A stretch of 45,000 nt of DNA, taken from NCBI GenBank assembly GCA_963575745.1, contig CAUYUJ010001414.1:243270-288269 (forward strand), written 5' to 3'. The stretch comes from Prorocentrum cordatum. Lineage: Eukaryota > Sar > Dinophyceae > Prorocentrales > Prorocentraceae. Positions 11,574 to 20,393 of this stretch are shown piece by piece (position 1 is the stretch's first letter; each line of letters begins with the position of its first letter). Made by a program: the position numbers and the translations under genes. The notes below the pieces were generated by a model, which worked only from the letters and a program-made list of their open reading frames with translations, was not told where the DNA came from and ran no database searches.

Positions 11574-11682
11574 GACTTCCACGGTCCAGGGAGGAGGCGC
11601 GCGCGTGGAGGAGGGGCAGCGGAGGGGGTGGTAATGCCGATGTGGACGCACGTGGGGTACGCTTGGCTCCCAGCTGGGGTCG

Positions 11683-11845
11683 AAGCAGACGGGGTCGAGA
11701 GATCACACGCGTCGCCGATGCATCGGCGACGCGGCTCGATGAGGAGCTGGATTGTCTCCGCGACGTCGTCGATGCATCTCCGATGTCGACGACACATCGC
11801 CGATGCATCGGCGATGCGGCGCGATCTTCCGACCCCATCTACTCC
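11683..11845 (+). mobile_element. Family 1 TIR element (GATGCATCG core)
   Basis: Left end CAGACGGGGTCGAGAGATC, core with repeated CGCCGATGCATCGGCGA palindromes, right end GCGATCTTCCGACCCCATC. The left and right ends are imperfect reverse complements (GGGGTCG...GATC against GATC...CGACCCC). Confidence 0.8.
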
Positions 11846-12025
11846 AGATCTCGTAATAAAAGGGAGGGGGTCTGGACCCTCCAAGACAAGCAATTTCAGA
11901 CCCCCCCCCCGTGGGAGAACCCTCCAAAACATCGTCCCCAGACCCCCCCAGGCCCTCCAAGATAGCCTGGAAGAGACCCCCCCCTAAATGAGACCCCCCT
12001 CCCTTTATTACGAAATCTGGACTAG
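11838..12025 (+). mobile_element. Family 4 MITE-like element
   Basis: The left end TACTCCAGATCTCGTAATAA and right end TTTATTACGAAATCTGGACTA are inverted repeats. The inside is G/C-homopolymer rich, with CCCTCCAAGACAAGC and AACATCGTCCCCAGACC. The copy at 12,239 is nearly identical. Both ends start with TA, as in Tc1/mariner-type MITEs; that comparison is inference. Confidence 0.85.
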
Positions 12026-12190
12026 TCGGACCCCATCTAAGAGGCCTCTAGGAGTGCGAGGAGGAGTCTGATGAGGAGCTGCCGGGGAGAGGAGTGCGCA
12101 CGCCGGGTGCGTGCATGCTCCGCTTGCGCATGGACGGGCTCGTCTGCGCGCCTGCCGCCTGCCGACGAGACAGATGGCCAATCGGTCCAG

Positions 12191-12469
12191 GATAGTTTCG
12201 TGGGTGCACGCATGTGCGCGTGCTCGCGCACGTATGCGTACTCCAGATTTCGTAATAAAAGGTAGGGGGTCTGGACCCTCCAAGACAAGCCATTTCAGAC
12301 CCCCCCCGTGGGAGAACCCTCCAAAACATCGTCCCCAGACCCCCCCAGGCCCATCAAGATAGCCTGGAAGAGACCCCCCCCGAAATGAGACCCCCCTCCC
12401 TTTTATTACGAAATCTGGAGTAGTTTCGTGGCTGCACGCATGTGCGCGTGCTCGCGCACGTATGCGTAG
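12191..12469. repeat. About 47-bp direct repeat flanking a family 4 element
   Basis: The sequence starting AGTTTCGTGGGTGCACGCAT at 12,194 and ending ACGTATGCGTA at 12,240 recurs almost unchanged at 12,422-12,469, on either side of the family 4 copy. It is too long for an ordinary target-site duplication and suggests recombination or a composite insertion. Confidence 0.85.
12239..12423 (+). mobile_element. Family 4 MITE-like element, best copy
   Basis: Left end TACTCCAGATTTCGTAATAA, right end TTATTACGAAATCTGGAGTA: a 20-base exact inverted repeat. About 185 bp, no coding capacity. Confidence 0.9.
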
Positions 12470-12702
12470 ACGTATGCGGCGCGGCCAGGGGGTGAGCTGT
12501 CCTGCGCGCATTCGCATCATCGAGCGTGTGGCCAATCGGGCTGCCTCGCCGCGCGCATCTGCGATCGCGCTGAGGACCGCTGGTGGGGCCTGGCGGGGGG
12601 GCGGCCGGGAGGCTGTGGTTCCGCTTGCGCCTGGAGCCATCCCGGCCCAGGCCGTGCTGGTTGCAGCCCGCTCGAGCTCAGCCCTCAGGCCCTCCGAGCT
12701 TG

Positions 12703-12780
12703 GCAGCGCTCGGACGTGTGCATTCTTCCTTCAGCGAGGACCATCGAGGAGCATCCTTGATCATTTGGCGAAAAGGCGAC
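12703..12780 (+). mobile_element. Family 2 short TIR element, 3'-truncated
   Basis: Begins CAGCGCTCGGACGTGTGCAT, then has the GCGAGGACCATCGAGGAGCA core and GATCATTTGGCGAAAAG. The right inverted end is absent. Confidence 0.75.
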
Positions 12781-13216
12781 GCGGACTGCGTGCACGGTCT
12801 CCCCCTCCGCGGCCGGTGCCGACGGTCCCCCCCCCCCGCGACGGCCGCTATTATATGACCTCGCCGGCGGGCAATCTCTGCCCGCGTCCGCGGCCTCGCG
12901 GGCCGGGCTCCGGGGGGCCACGACCCAACGGAGGCGTGGCGCGTCGTCTCGCGGGCGATGCCCGCGCGGAGCAGCAAGGCGAGGCGACCGCGCGGCCGCG
13001 GCATCGCGCCCAGGGGTCCCGACTGCGCTGGCGGGGACATGGGCATGTGCGCCGCTCGTGCCGACAGTGGTGGGAATCTCCGGGCCAGCCAGGAGAAGCG
13101 CGACGAGCATCGTTCCCAGCACGATCGTGCTCATCCTCCCTCGGTGGAGGCAACCGCTGATACGGTACTGGTGTTTGTGCCAACCTTTGTGTGCCAACCT
13201 TTGAGCCTCCCATTAT

Positions 13217-13427
13217 CTAGGCCTCCCAAAGGAAGTCCGAGTAGATGGGGTCGGAGGATCGCGCCGCATCGACGGTGCATCGGCGATGCGGCGCGATGCA
13301 GAGCCGGATTTGTTTCCACGCTGATGGCGCTGATGCCTCGCCGACGTCGGCGATGCATGGGCGATGCATCGGCGATGCGGTGCAATCCTCTGACACCATC
13401 TGCTCGGACCCCATCTTCGCCGGCGAG
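13217..13427 (+). mobile_element. Family 1 TIR element
   Basis: CTAGGCCTCC start, then GTAGATGGGGTCGGAGGATC, a core with CGGCGATGCATGGGCGATGC, and the right end CTGACACCATCTGCTCGGACC. About 205 bp, close in length to the 218-bp copy that forms an NSUN5-like intron at 33,741. Confidence 0.85.
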
Positions 13428-13600
13428 AAGGAGAAGGCCTTCTCGGAAGGCTCGGAAGTCCCCCGGCCTCCTGAGCAGTTCTCTGAGCCTTCCAAGCAGA
13501 CAGAAACCAAACCTCCTCGGAAGCGCGAGGGCTTCCGAGAAGTCCCCACGCCCACCGAGGCGGCCTCCTCCTTCCCACTTCTTCCCCCCCCTCGCTCGCC
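13425..13600 (+). mobile_element. Family 8 element (GAGAAGG...CTTCTGAGAAG)
   Basis: Begins GAGAAGGAGAAGGCCTTCTC. It has inner CTCGGAAGTCCC and CGAGGGCTTCCGAGAAGTCC inverted arms and ends in a C-rich CTTCCCACTTCTTCCCC. Related copies start at 14,765 and 34,555. Confidence 0.7.
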
Positions 13601-13870
13601 GCCGACAGCCAGGAGGCCGCCATGGCGCGCACGCGGCGCCAGCGCGGCCTGGCACGCCTGCGGCGCGTGCGGCGCGCGGGCTGCGCGCGGCGCGCGGCGG
13701 CGGGCGCGCGGGGCGCTGCCGCGGTGGAGCTGCATGCGCCGGCGGGCGGCGCGCGCGGCGGGCGTCGGCGAAGCACGCGCGGCGGCGGCGTGCCCGCGCG
13801 CGTGCTGCGGCCGCTGGGGCCGCGGGAGGCGGCTGCCGGCGGGGCCGCGCGAGCGAAGGACTCCTCGGTC
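13600..13870 (+). other. Extreme-GC island with a possible start codon
   Basis: Almost entirely G and C between 13,620 and 13,840. An ATG at 13,622 lies in a GCCGCCATGG context and opens a frame of mostly Arg, Ala and Gly until the AGG microsatellite. All frames on both strands are open here because stops need A or T, so openness is no evidence. It could be a promoter-type island or a first exon; neither is supported further. Confidence 0.25.
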
Positions 13871-13909
13871 GTCCAAAGGCCGAAGGGGCGGCAGTCGGCA
13901 CGCGAACAG

Positions 13910-14098
13910 AGGAGGAGGGGGAGGAGGAGGAGGAGGAGGAGGAGGAGGAGGAGGAGGAGGAGGAGGAGGAGGAGGAGGAGGAGGAGGAGGAGGAGGAGGA
14001 GGTGGAGGGGTAGGAGGAGGTTAGGAGGAGGAGGAGGTGGGAGGAGGAGGAGGGGAGGAGGAGGAGGAGGAGGAGGCGGAGGAGGAGGAGGAGAGGAC
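13910..14098. repeat. (AGG)n microsatellite, long and interrupted
   Basis: Runs of GGA/AGG broken by GTGGAGGGGTAGG and TTAGG pieces. This is the longest AGG tract in the window. Confidence 0.95.
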
Positions 14099-14102
14099 CA
14101 TC

Positions 14103-14235
14103 AGCTTTTGGAGCCCCGCGCGGATTTTCTGGGTCGGCGCTGCAACCCCCCTCCCCGGCGCGCGGAGCGCGCCAGGGTCGGCGCCCGAGGCGCGCCGACA
14201 GCTGGCCCAGCGCTGGTCCGAGACTGCCGCGCGGA
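14103..14235 (+). mobile_element. Family 5 palindromic element
   Basis: CAGCTTTTGGAGCCCCGCGCGG at the left, GGCGC-rich centre, GAGACTGCCGCGCGGAGCGCC at the right: inverted arms of the family whose best copies are at 19,425 and 37,912. Confidence 0.75.
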
Positions 14236-14283
14236 GCGCCGAAAGGGCATGTGAATGTCATGTGCTGTTCCCTCGCAAATCGG

Positions 14284-14352
14284 GTCCAGGCAGATGGGGT
14301 CGGAGGACCGCGCCGCCTCGCCGATGCGCAAGCGGTGCGGTTCGATGTGGAG
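14284..14352 (+). mobile_element. Family 1 TIR element, left part only
   Basis: AGGCAGATGGGGTCGGAGGA then CGCGCCGCCTCGCCGATGCG, as in complete copies, but no right end. It runs directly into a family 9 element. Confidence 0.75.
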
Positions 14353-14364
14353 TCAGGTGCAGTC

Positions 14365-14540
14365 GGGGCCCTGCAGAAGGAACCCTTTTGGTTGGGGAGG
14401 GGCTCCGCGTTCCTTACGTGTTTCACAGCTTGCCTCAGGCTGTCCTTATGTTTTCGACCGGAAATCGAAGGTTAACTTATGGAAAAAAGGGGCCTCGTTC
14501 CTTATTTAGGGTTCCTTAGGTCAACGCCCCGACTGTAAGT
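14365..14540 (+). mobile_element. Family 9 element
   Basis: AGAAGGAACCCTTTTGGTTG, GGGAGGGGCTC, TTGCCTCAGGCTGTCC, then AAAAGGGGCCTCGTTCCTTA and GGTTCCTTAGGTCAACGCCC-CGACTGTA. A second copy at 30,609-30,788 matches throughout. The ends are inverted: AAGGAACCCTTTT at the left against AAAAGG...AGGGTTCCTT at the right. Confidence 0.85.
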
Positions 14541-14764
14541 CTCCATGTTGATGTCACCGATACATCGCCGTCGTCGACGGTGCATCGCCGATGCTCAAGC
14601 GCAATGGCGAAGCAGTGGCGACGCATTCCGAGGCGGCCGCAGGCTGCTCTGGGCAGGGCTGTGCGAGCGAAGGGCGTCACGAGCTCGGGAGAGGAACAGA
14701 GGTGCACCAATATCTCGAAGTACTAGCAACGGCATGAACTCGGCGGCGAGCGAGGGGGGGAATT

Positions 14765-14932
14765 GAGAAGGAGAAGACCTTCTCAGAAGGCGGCGGGACT
14801 TCTCAGAAGCCCTCGCGCCTTCTGAGAAGTTGTTTTTGTCTTCGGGGATGGCTTAGAAAACTTCTCAGAAGTCCCGGGGACTTCCGAGCCTTTGAGAAGG
14901 TACGCCCCTTCTCACTTCCCCCTTGGCTCGCC
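14765..14932 (+). mobile_element. Family 8 element
   Basis: GAGAAGGAGAAGACCTTCTC, a TTCTCAGAAGCCCTCGCGCC arm, TTGTCTTCGGGG in the middle, mirrored GAAGTCCCGGGGACTTCC, then CCCCTTCTCACTTCC. Strongly self-complementary. Confidence 0.8.
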
Positions 14933-14949
14933 GCCTATGAACAGAAACT

Positions 14950-15090
14950 TTCGGAGCTCTGCGGGGATTCACTGGATCGGCGGTGAGGAACCCCTTGCGG
15001 CGCCTCCGGCGCCGCCCCCGGGCGCGCTCGGCGCGCCAAGGGGGAGGCGTTCCAGCGCCGATCCAAGTTATCCGCACGGACCTTCGAGAA
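14950..15090 (+). mobile_element. Family 5 palindromic element
   Basis: TTTCGGAGCTCTGCGGGGATTC at the left and CCGATCCAAGTTATCCGCACG-GACCTTCGAGAAGC at the right bracket a GGCGCCTCCGGCGCCGCC centre. It lies just upstream of the first readable NSUN5-like exon. Confidence 0.75.
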
Positions 15091-15279
15091 GCTATGATTC
15101 TATTGTTGTACCCGTCCCTCACATACCTCTACCCACTCCTCGTCACCGCGGCCGAATTCGCGTCGGTATTCCTGTCAGAACTGGCACGCGATCCCACGGA
15201 TACGCGGTGGCATGGTCTCGGGCATGGCTGGGACGAGGACAAAATCCGTTCCGGAGCGTTCCAGAACGCTCTCAGAGCG

Positions 15280-15361
15280 CTCTGGAAGGCTCCGAGAAGG
15301 CCGCGGCGCCTGAGGCATCCTCTCGAGCCGCCAGATTCGGGTATAGCCAGGACCCCAGGTA
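15280..15361 (+). CDS. NSUN5: NSUN5-like methyltransferase, exon a (first one readable)
   Basis: The frame reads EKAAAPEASSRAARFGYSQDPR and ends in the first two bases of a Tyr codon. Joined to exon b it gives DPRY-ARINTLA, which matches the conserved PRYVRVNTL-type segment that precedes the catalytic domain in NSUN5/Rcm1 proteins. The join lies within CAGGTA, present at both intron ends (15,356-15,361 and 20,391-20,396), giving a canonical GT-AG intron of 5,035 bp. The left border is unclear: a 15,250-15,295 hairpin (CGGAGCGTTCCAGA against TCTGGAAGGCTCCG) obscures it. Exons for the roughly 100-150 residues usually found further N-terminal were not found; they may be upstream or outside the window. 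Confidence 0.6.
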
Positions 15362-15654
15362 AGGGGACCCGGTTAGTAGTAGGGCCCCAGAGCTTCTAAA
15401 TTGGCCAGAATCACTCAACCAGGTCTACCGTAGTTGGTGTTGTTTCGGGCGATGGCGGTTCCAGCTAGTGGAACGGAGCGGGGGGGGGCGTCCCCCAGTG
15501 CACATCGCTAAATCGGGTCCAGCTAAACCCTGTTCTGCCAACGCCCGTCAGATTCTCGATGTTATCCTCACCCGAGCTGTCTTCGTCCTGGCTTCGCCAT
15601 CTGGCCTGCGTCCCGCGGAGGGCGTCCGCGACAGAGCGCCCCGCATCCAGGGCC

Positions 15655-15835
15655 AAGTCGGGCACGTCCCTCTACAGGGGGACGATGCAAAAATAGGATC
15701 AAAGTGACCAGTCTGGGGACGCTGCTTCGTGCTTTTGCGGATGATTTTGAGCGCCTTTCTCTCTCCAGCTGTTTGACCTGCTTCCTCCGAAAATCTGCCT
15801 GTATAAGGGGGACGTGCCTGACCTACAAATCCACG
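15655..15835 (+). mobile_element. Family 6 TIR element
   Basis: AAGTCGGGCACGTCCCTCTA at the left and GTATAAGGGGGACGTGCCTG-ACCTA at the right are inverted. It has an internal CCAGTCTGGGGACG, as in the copy at 42,313. It lies within the first NSUN5-like intron. Confidence 0.8.
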
Positions 15836-16009
15836 GGGGGCCGCGGAGCCCGGGGGCGGCCGGCCCGCGGGAGGCCGTGGGCACACACAGAGCTCTCCGC
15901 GCGTGGCCCCCGCCCGTTTGCGCGAGGACGGCAAGGACCGGCGCGTGGAGGCCCGCGACAGCATGAAGCGGGCGCTGCCCCGGTGCTCCGGCGAGGAAGA
16001 CGCCTCGAA

Positions 16010-16145
16010 GCCCTCCTCCCTCCTCCCTCCTCCCTCCTCCTCCCTCCTCCTCCTCCCCCTCCTCCTCCTCCTCCTCCTTCCTCCTCCTTCTCCTCATCCT
16101 CCGCCACTCCTTCATTCTTCCTCCTCCTCTCCTCCTCCTTCACTA
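16010..16145. repeat. CCT/CCTC-rich microsatellite
   Basis: Interrupted CCT units. Frames through it give Ser- or Pro-runs only. Confidence 0.95.
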
Positions 16146-16211
16146 GTTGGGCGGTCGGAGTGTGGAAAGTTTGATGGGATCGGTATTGATCGCGCTCTTT
16201 GCTATCTCTTT

Positions 16212-16435
16212 GGGGGCCGGGAAAAGAGGGGGGTGATGACCAGGGGGGGGGGGGGGGGGGGGTGGGGTGGCGGGGATTTCATGGCGCGGGCCATGATTTT
16301 TCCTCAGATCTCATGGCGCCTCTTCTTGTTTTATGACGTCCCAGGCCCCCCCGCCGGGCCGCGCACGTGCCGCCGGTCATGATTTGCACCCCCCCCTCTT
16401 GGACACCCCCCTCTTGGCCGCTCCCGAGGGGCGGC
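16212..16435 (+). mobile_element. Family 7 element
   Basis: AAAAGAGGGGGGTGATGACC, a G-run, a CATGGCGCGGGCCATG palindrome, ATTTCATGGCGCCTCTTC-TTG, GTCATGATTTGCACCCC, then CTCTTGGACACCCCCCTCTT-GGCCGCTCCCGA. Copies are also at 17,500 and 37,679. The left (GAGGGGGGTG) and right (CACCCCCCTC) ends are inverted. Confidence 0.8.
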
Positions 16436-16458
16436 AATCCATCGGCGCCACCCCAGCA

Positions 16459-16665
16459 GACTCAAGATTTCGTAAGACAGGGAGGGGGGTCTCATTTCGG
16501 GGGGGGTGGGGGGGGTGGGGGGGGGGGTCTCTTCCAGGCTATCTTGGAGGGCCTGGGGGGTCTGGGGACGATGTTTTGGAGGGTTCTCCCACGGGGGAGG
16601 CCTGAAATGGCTTGTCTTGGAGGGTCCAGACCCCCTCCCTTTTATTACGAAATCTGGAATTAGAC
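16459..16665 (-). mobile_element. Family 4 MITE-like element, reverse orientation
   Basis: AGACTCAAGATTTCGTAAGA at the left and TTATTACGAAATCTGGAATT at the right. The middle is the reverse complement of the 12,239 copy (GGCCTGGGGGGTCTGGGGAC, GGAGGGTTCTCCCACGGG). The left end is degraded. Confidence 0.85.
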
Positions 16666-16904
16666 TCACTACTACATTGTGCGTCGCACCCCCAGGGGCG
16701 GTCGCGCGCCACTACGGTATGAGCGTCGTGGAGGGCGCCTCTCGGAGGCTTTCTGGCCACACCGGCACACCGCTCTCGGGGGGGGAACGATATACGACAA
16801 GATGGGTTTGCTATCTGTGCGCCGGGTCGGACGCGGCATTCCAAGCAGAACAAATGGCGACTAGTTTGTCCCTGTGCGTCCCATTCTAGGCGCGACGTTG
16901 CCCC

Positions 16905-16988
16905 CCAATGGGGTCGAAGCAGATGGGTGGTCGGAGGTCTAGCGCCAGCATCGCCGATGCATCGGCGGTTTCGATGCGGGGGCTACTT
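16905..16988 (+). mobile_element. Family 1 TIR element, left part
   Basis: GGGGTCGAAGCAGATGGG, GTCGGAGGTCTAGCGCC, then CATCGCCGATGCATCGGCGG. The right end is absent. Confidence 0.7.
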
Positions 16989-17499
16989 TGCGGATAGCAA
17001 GCTCTGATTTTCTCCGCGGCAGGCTTAGGGGTGTCTGCCCCGGTGCTCTGGCAAGGTGGAGATTCGTCGAGGGGCGTAAACATAGGAGGATTCATGTTGT
17101 GCGCGGCCCGTCCCAGAGTTTATTCGGTATCGCTAAACCGACCCCCGTCCCCATCCTCATCCCCTTCGAGACCCCCACCAAGTTACCACCCCAGTTGGGG
17201 ATACACCCCTAGAAACCCGAAGGGGACGGCCTATATCCCCATCTAGGAGGGGAAATCGGCCAGTGGGGCCCAGGCCACGCCGCTGGGGATGGGGGTCGGA
17301 TAAACGATGCTCAGGTATAAGATCGAGGTCGGTTCGGGGAGGGTGCTCTCATGTGTTGCGTGCTTCTTGGGCGTTCTCATGCACCCTGGGACAGGGTAGC
17401 TGCACTCGAGTGTTCTTCCTTTCGGAGAGTCCTGAAGGTAGTTTTTCTGTGCCAGGTCTGGCCGTATTGCGGCGCACCTTCCTCCCCTCACCTCGGGTG

Positions 17500-17662
17500 C
17501 GGCCAAGAGAGGGTGATGACTAGGGGAGGGGTGGATATCATGGCGGGGGCCATGATATCTCCCCAGATTTCATGGTGCCTTTCCTTATTTTAATACGTCC
17601 CCGGCCGCCCCCCCCCAGGCCCCCCATCTTGAACGCCCCCTTCTTGGCCGCTCCCGAAATGA
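17500..17662 (+). mobile_element. Family 7 element, short copy
   Basis: AGAGGGTGATGACTAGGGGA, CATGGCGGGGGCCATG, CCCAGATTTCATGGTGCC, then CCCCCTTCTTGGCCGCTCCCGA. It lacks part of the middle of the 16,212 copy. Confidence 0.75.
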
Positions 17663-17837
17663 AACGGGGTCGTGTTCGCCGACATTGGCGCGGAAGTTGC
17701 CCGCGTAAGGTCGCGCGAAAGCGCCCTCTTCTCCAAGGTGGCGTGCCGCGCTGGCCCGCGTAAGCCGCCGCGCAAGGTCGCGGTGTCATCTCGCGTAAAA
17801 CCCGTTTTGGACCGTCGCTCAATTTTCAGGGGGGGAA

Positions 17838-17992
17838 ACCACTCAGACACAATTAATCGACGACTCCTAGGAAAATATGGGAAACTATTGGAAGCGGGGT
17901 GGAAGCCGAAAACCCAGAAAACATAGGAAAATGTGGGGAACCCTCAGATTTATATGTATTTGTTTGTGTGCCCTTGGGCCCCTTCAAAGAAG
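17838..17992 (+). mobile_element. Family 3 element
   Basis: CAGACACAATTAATCGACGA, AAAATATGGGAAACTATTGG, AACCCAGAAAACATAGGAAA, then TTTGTTTGTGTGCCCTTGGG-CCCCTTC. Copies are at 21,538, 35,838, 36,972 and 42,815 and, inverted, at 36,560. It is A-rich against the GC-rich surroundings. No clear terminal inverted repeat. Confidence 0.8.
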
Positions 17993-18060
17993 CCACCCTC
18001 AATCCTTCGAGTAATCCGGAGTGCGGCGAGCGAGAGCCCTACTTTGCAAACGTGCCGTCC

Positions 18061-18160
18061 TTCTCCTCCTCCTCCTCCTCCTCCTCCACCTCCTCCTCCT
18101 CCTCCTCTCCTCCTCCTCCTCCTCCTCCTCCTCCTCCTCCTCCTCCTCCTCCTCCTCCTG
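18061..18160. repeat. (CCT)n microsatellite
   Basis: Over 30 CCT units with a few interruptions. Confidence 0.95.
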
Positions 18161-18326
18161 ATGTCTCCTGGTCTAGCCCTTGTGCGCTCGCCTGCTGTGC
18201 GAGAGCCCCCCCCCCCCCCCAGGCCCCACTCGTGGATCCGGCTCGGCCCTCCTCAGCGTTTCTGGCAGCGTCAGGCTCGTCTCCGCGCGTCCCGGAGCCC
18301 AGGTGGTGTCTGCCCTCCCCCAGGCT

Positions 18327-18450
18327 TGGCATCGCTCGGACGTGTGCATTTTTTTCTCGGCGAGAGCCCTCGAGGACCATCCTGGACCATCGAGCAAAAA
18401 AAAGCACGCACGACATCGAAAAATGCACGGGAAATGGACGTCCGAGCGAC
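18327..18450 (+). mobile_element. Family 2 TIR element, complete
   Basis: Left end GGCATCGCTCGGACGT, right end ACGTCCGAGCGACGGC: inverted repeats of about 15 bp. The core has GGCGAGAGCCCTCGAGGACC and AGCACGCACGACATCGAAAA. CAGGC lies just outside both ends (18,321 and about 18,452) and may be a target-site duplication. Confidence 0.85.
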
Positions 18451-18455
18451 GGCAA

Positions 18456-18757
18456 GCAGGCCACTGTAGCGAGATTCTCGGAGTCCACGCGCAGGCCCTG
18501 CGGGATTTGAATCACAAGTGTGTCAGATTTGCCTGCTCGAACGGCTCCCTGATGGTTGCTTGCACGGAGTGCAAGAGGTGCACGTCTAGGGCTCGTCTCG
18601 CCAAGCTTCGAGAGCTTTGTTCAGGCCGGCGTCGTGACAAGTACAATCCAGATTGTTGGAATAAGATTTGCAAAGGGCTCCATCCGCAAGAGAAGGGGTC
18701 ACCTTGCTATCGGATACTTTCGGCGTGCCCTAGACGCGCAGCGGGGCAGTGGTGCTC
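18456..18757 (+). CDS. Cys-rich coding fragment, unrecognised
   Basis: Between a family 2 element and a CCT microsatellite the frame reads like protein, with CSNGSLMVACTECKRCTSRA, then RRRDKYNPDCWNKICKGLHP and a further pair of Cys. CxxCxxC with later Cys suggests a small zinc-binding segment. It is preceded by a possible acceptor and lies in the same orientation as the NSUN5-like gene, but its sequence is not part of that family. It may be an exon of a second gene or a relic of a transposon ORF. Confidence 0.4.
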
Positions 18758-18767
18758 AAAAAAGTCC

Positions 18768-19095
18768 TCCCCCTCCCCTTCCACCTCCTCATCCCTCCTC
18801 CTCCTCCTCCTCCTCCTCCTCCTCCTCCTCCCTCCTCCTCCTCCTCCTCCTCCTCCTTCATCCTCCTGCCTCCCTCCTCCTTCCTCCCTCCTTCTCCTCC
18901 CTCATCCCTCCTCCTCCCCATCCACTCCTCTCCTCTGCCTCCTTCCATCCTCCTCTCCTCCTCCTCCTACTCCTCTCCTCCTCCCTCCTCCTCCTCCTTC
19001 CCCTCTTCCTCCTCCTCCTATCACTCCTCTCCCTCCCTTTTCCTCCTATCCCTCCTTCTCCTCCTTCCTCCCCTCCTCCTCCTCCTCCTCCTCTA
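18768..19095. repeat. CCT/CTCC-rich low-complexity tract
   Basis: More than 300 bp of interrupted CCT, CTCC and TCC units on the plus strand. Confidence 0.95.
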
Positions 19096-19109
19096 AAATG
19101 GGGGGGCAC

Positions 19110-19292
19110 CTTTTTCGTGGGGGGGGCCCAAGCTCGGGGGAGCCCACAGCCGCACGAGCACCATCGCTGCGGAGGTCCGCGCGGGTGTTCCCCGGATCGG
19201 CCCGCCCGGGCCTGCTGGCGGCGCCTGCGCGGCGCCGCGCTCCGGGGACACCGGGGGGGGGGGGGGGGCCAACGCCGATCCGAGAAATCTGC
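19110..19292 (+). mobile_element. Family 5 palindromic element
   Basis: GGAGGTCCGCGCGG near 19,170 and CCGATCCGAGAAATCTGCGC-GGGCCTCC near 19,280 bracket a GGCGCCTGCGCGGCGCC centre, with a G-run inserted. Confidence 0.7.
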
Positions 19293-19295
19293 GCG

Positions 19296-19395
19296 GGCCT
19301 CCTCTCCTCCTACCTCCTCCCCTCCGCCTGCTCCTCCGCCTGCTCCTCCTCCTCCTCCTCCTCCTCCTCCTCCTCCTCCTCCTCCTCCTCCACCT
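19296..19395. repeat. (CCT)n microsatellite
   Basis: CCTCCTCC with short interruptions, sitting between two family 5 elements. Confidence 0.9.
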
Positions 19396-19421
19396 CCCTC
19401 GCATTGTTTTCAAAGGGGAAC

Positions 19422-19608
19422 AAAAATTGACGTAAACATTAAAACTCGGAGGCCCGCGCGAATTTCTCGCATCGGCGATGGGACCCCCCTCCCTGGCGCG
19501 CCAGGGGCGGCGCTGGAGGCGCCGCCGGGGGGCCCCAGCGCCGATCCGAGAAATCCGCGCGGACCTCCGAGTTTTTATGTTTATGCCACTGTTTGTTCCC
19601 CTAAAACA
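19422..19608 (+). mobile_element. Family 5 element with outer and inner inverted repeats
   Basis: Outer ends AGGGGAACAAAAA and TTTGTTCCCCT, then AAACATTAAAACTCGGAGG against CCTCCGAGTTTTTATGTTT, then CGCGCGAATTTCTCGCATCG-GCG against CGCCGATCCGAGAAATCCGC-GCG. The whole 187 bp can fold into one long hairpin. No coding capacity. Confidence 0.9.
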
Positions 19609-19839
19609 TGGATCAAGGGGGCGTGGATTAGCGACGGGTCCCGTTTCGACGGGAGATCGCGGATTCCCGCCGCCGAGCGAGGCGGCACCGGCCGCATGTT
19701 GGGGGAGGGCACCTCCCCCGATCCATGGATTTGGCGACCGCGCGCCAACTCCATGGACTGCTAATCCATCTTTGCGCGCCCCCGATCTGCGCGGACCTCA
19801 AAGTTCATGTTCCTCTCACTGTTTGTTCCTCTACAGACG

Positions 19840-20042
19840 GTGTGGTGACCACAGCGCGTAATGACTCAGTGGGGATTCGGCGTTACCGTACGGTTTTGGG
19901 CCTCGGGTCTTTCTGCGAGGGCGTCTTGGACGACCGGGGCATCCGAGGTCCAAAGGCCGTGCGGTGACGGACCGCGCGGTGGGCTCGTTGGGGATTCCGA
20001 GGTCACCACGCGGTCCGTCATCACACCGCTTGGGGCCCCAAA
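19840..20042 (+). mobile_element. Family 11 palindromic element (GTGGTGACC...GGTCACCAC)
   Basis: GGTGTGGTGACCACAGCGCG at the left and GTCATCACACCGCTTGGGGC-CCC at the right, with an inner GTGCGGTGACGGACCGCGCG against CACGCGGTCCGTCATCACAC. Related sequences are at 35,585-35,815 and at the right edge (44,918-45,000). Confidence 0.65.
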
Positions 20043-20213
20043 GATCTTGTCGAGTCAGATCCTGGTCATGGTCCAATCTATCCGTCGCCGATATGCGAGG
20101 ATGATCCACGCATTGATGGTGACCAAGATGGACGGTGACCAACATCAACTCGGACGTGTCCGCGTTGTTCAGTCTTGGTCATGATCATTGCTCTTTTCCC
20201 CCGAGGAACGACA

Positions 20214-20372
20214 CTAGGGCTTAAGAATCGATTGTGCGCAGATCTCTTGGACCTGCGCTGGGCCCCTGCGGCGGCGCCTCCAGCGCCCCCCTTGTCGCGC
20301 TCCGCGCGCCAGGGGGGCGGGGGTCCAGCGCCGATCCAAGAGATCCTCCCAGGCCTTCGAGAGCTTGCGTCT
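20214..20372 (+). mobile_element. Family 5 palindromic element
   Basis: GCGCAGATCTCTTGGACCTG-CGC at the left and GCGCCGATCCAAGAGATCCT-CCC at the right around a GGCGCCTCCAGCGCC centre. It ends about 20 bp before the acceptor of exon b. Confidence 0.75.
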
Positions 20373-20393
20373 CGATCGTTTGTGCTGATGCAG

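Noticed and set aside
12958-14426. Long open frames on both strands (351 and 431 codons) across 13.0-14.4 kb
   Set aside because: They run through TIR elements, an extreme-GC island and an AGG microsatellite; the peptides are Ala/Arg/Gly or Ser/Leu runs with no conserved pattern.
14460-14520. Telomere-like TTTAGGG
   Set aside because: Single occurrence inside family 9 (CTTATTTAGGGTTCC), repeated only because the element is repeated at 30,609.
14545-14766. Possible N-terminal NSUN5 exon (frame containing GDAFRGGRRLLWAGL)
   Set aside because: Faint resemblance to the GxFRGGGxRW stretch of animal NSUN5, but no splice signals or direct repeat linking it to exon a, and half of the frame is family 1 sequence.
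18180-19764. Two overlapping frames of about 400 codons rich in Ser, Pro and Leu
   Set aside because: Mostly translation of CCT repeats and family 5 palindromes. Only the 18,456-18,757 segment was kept.
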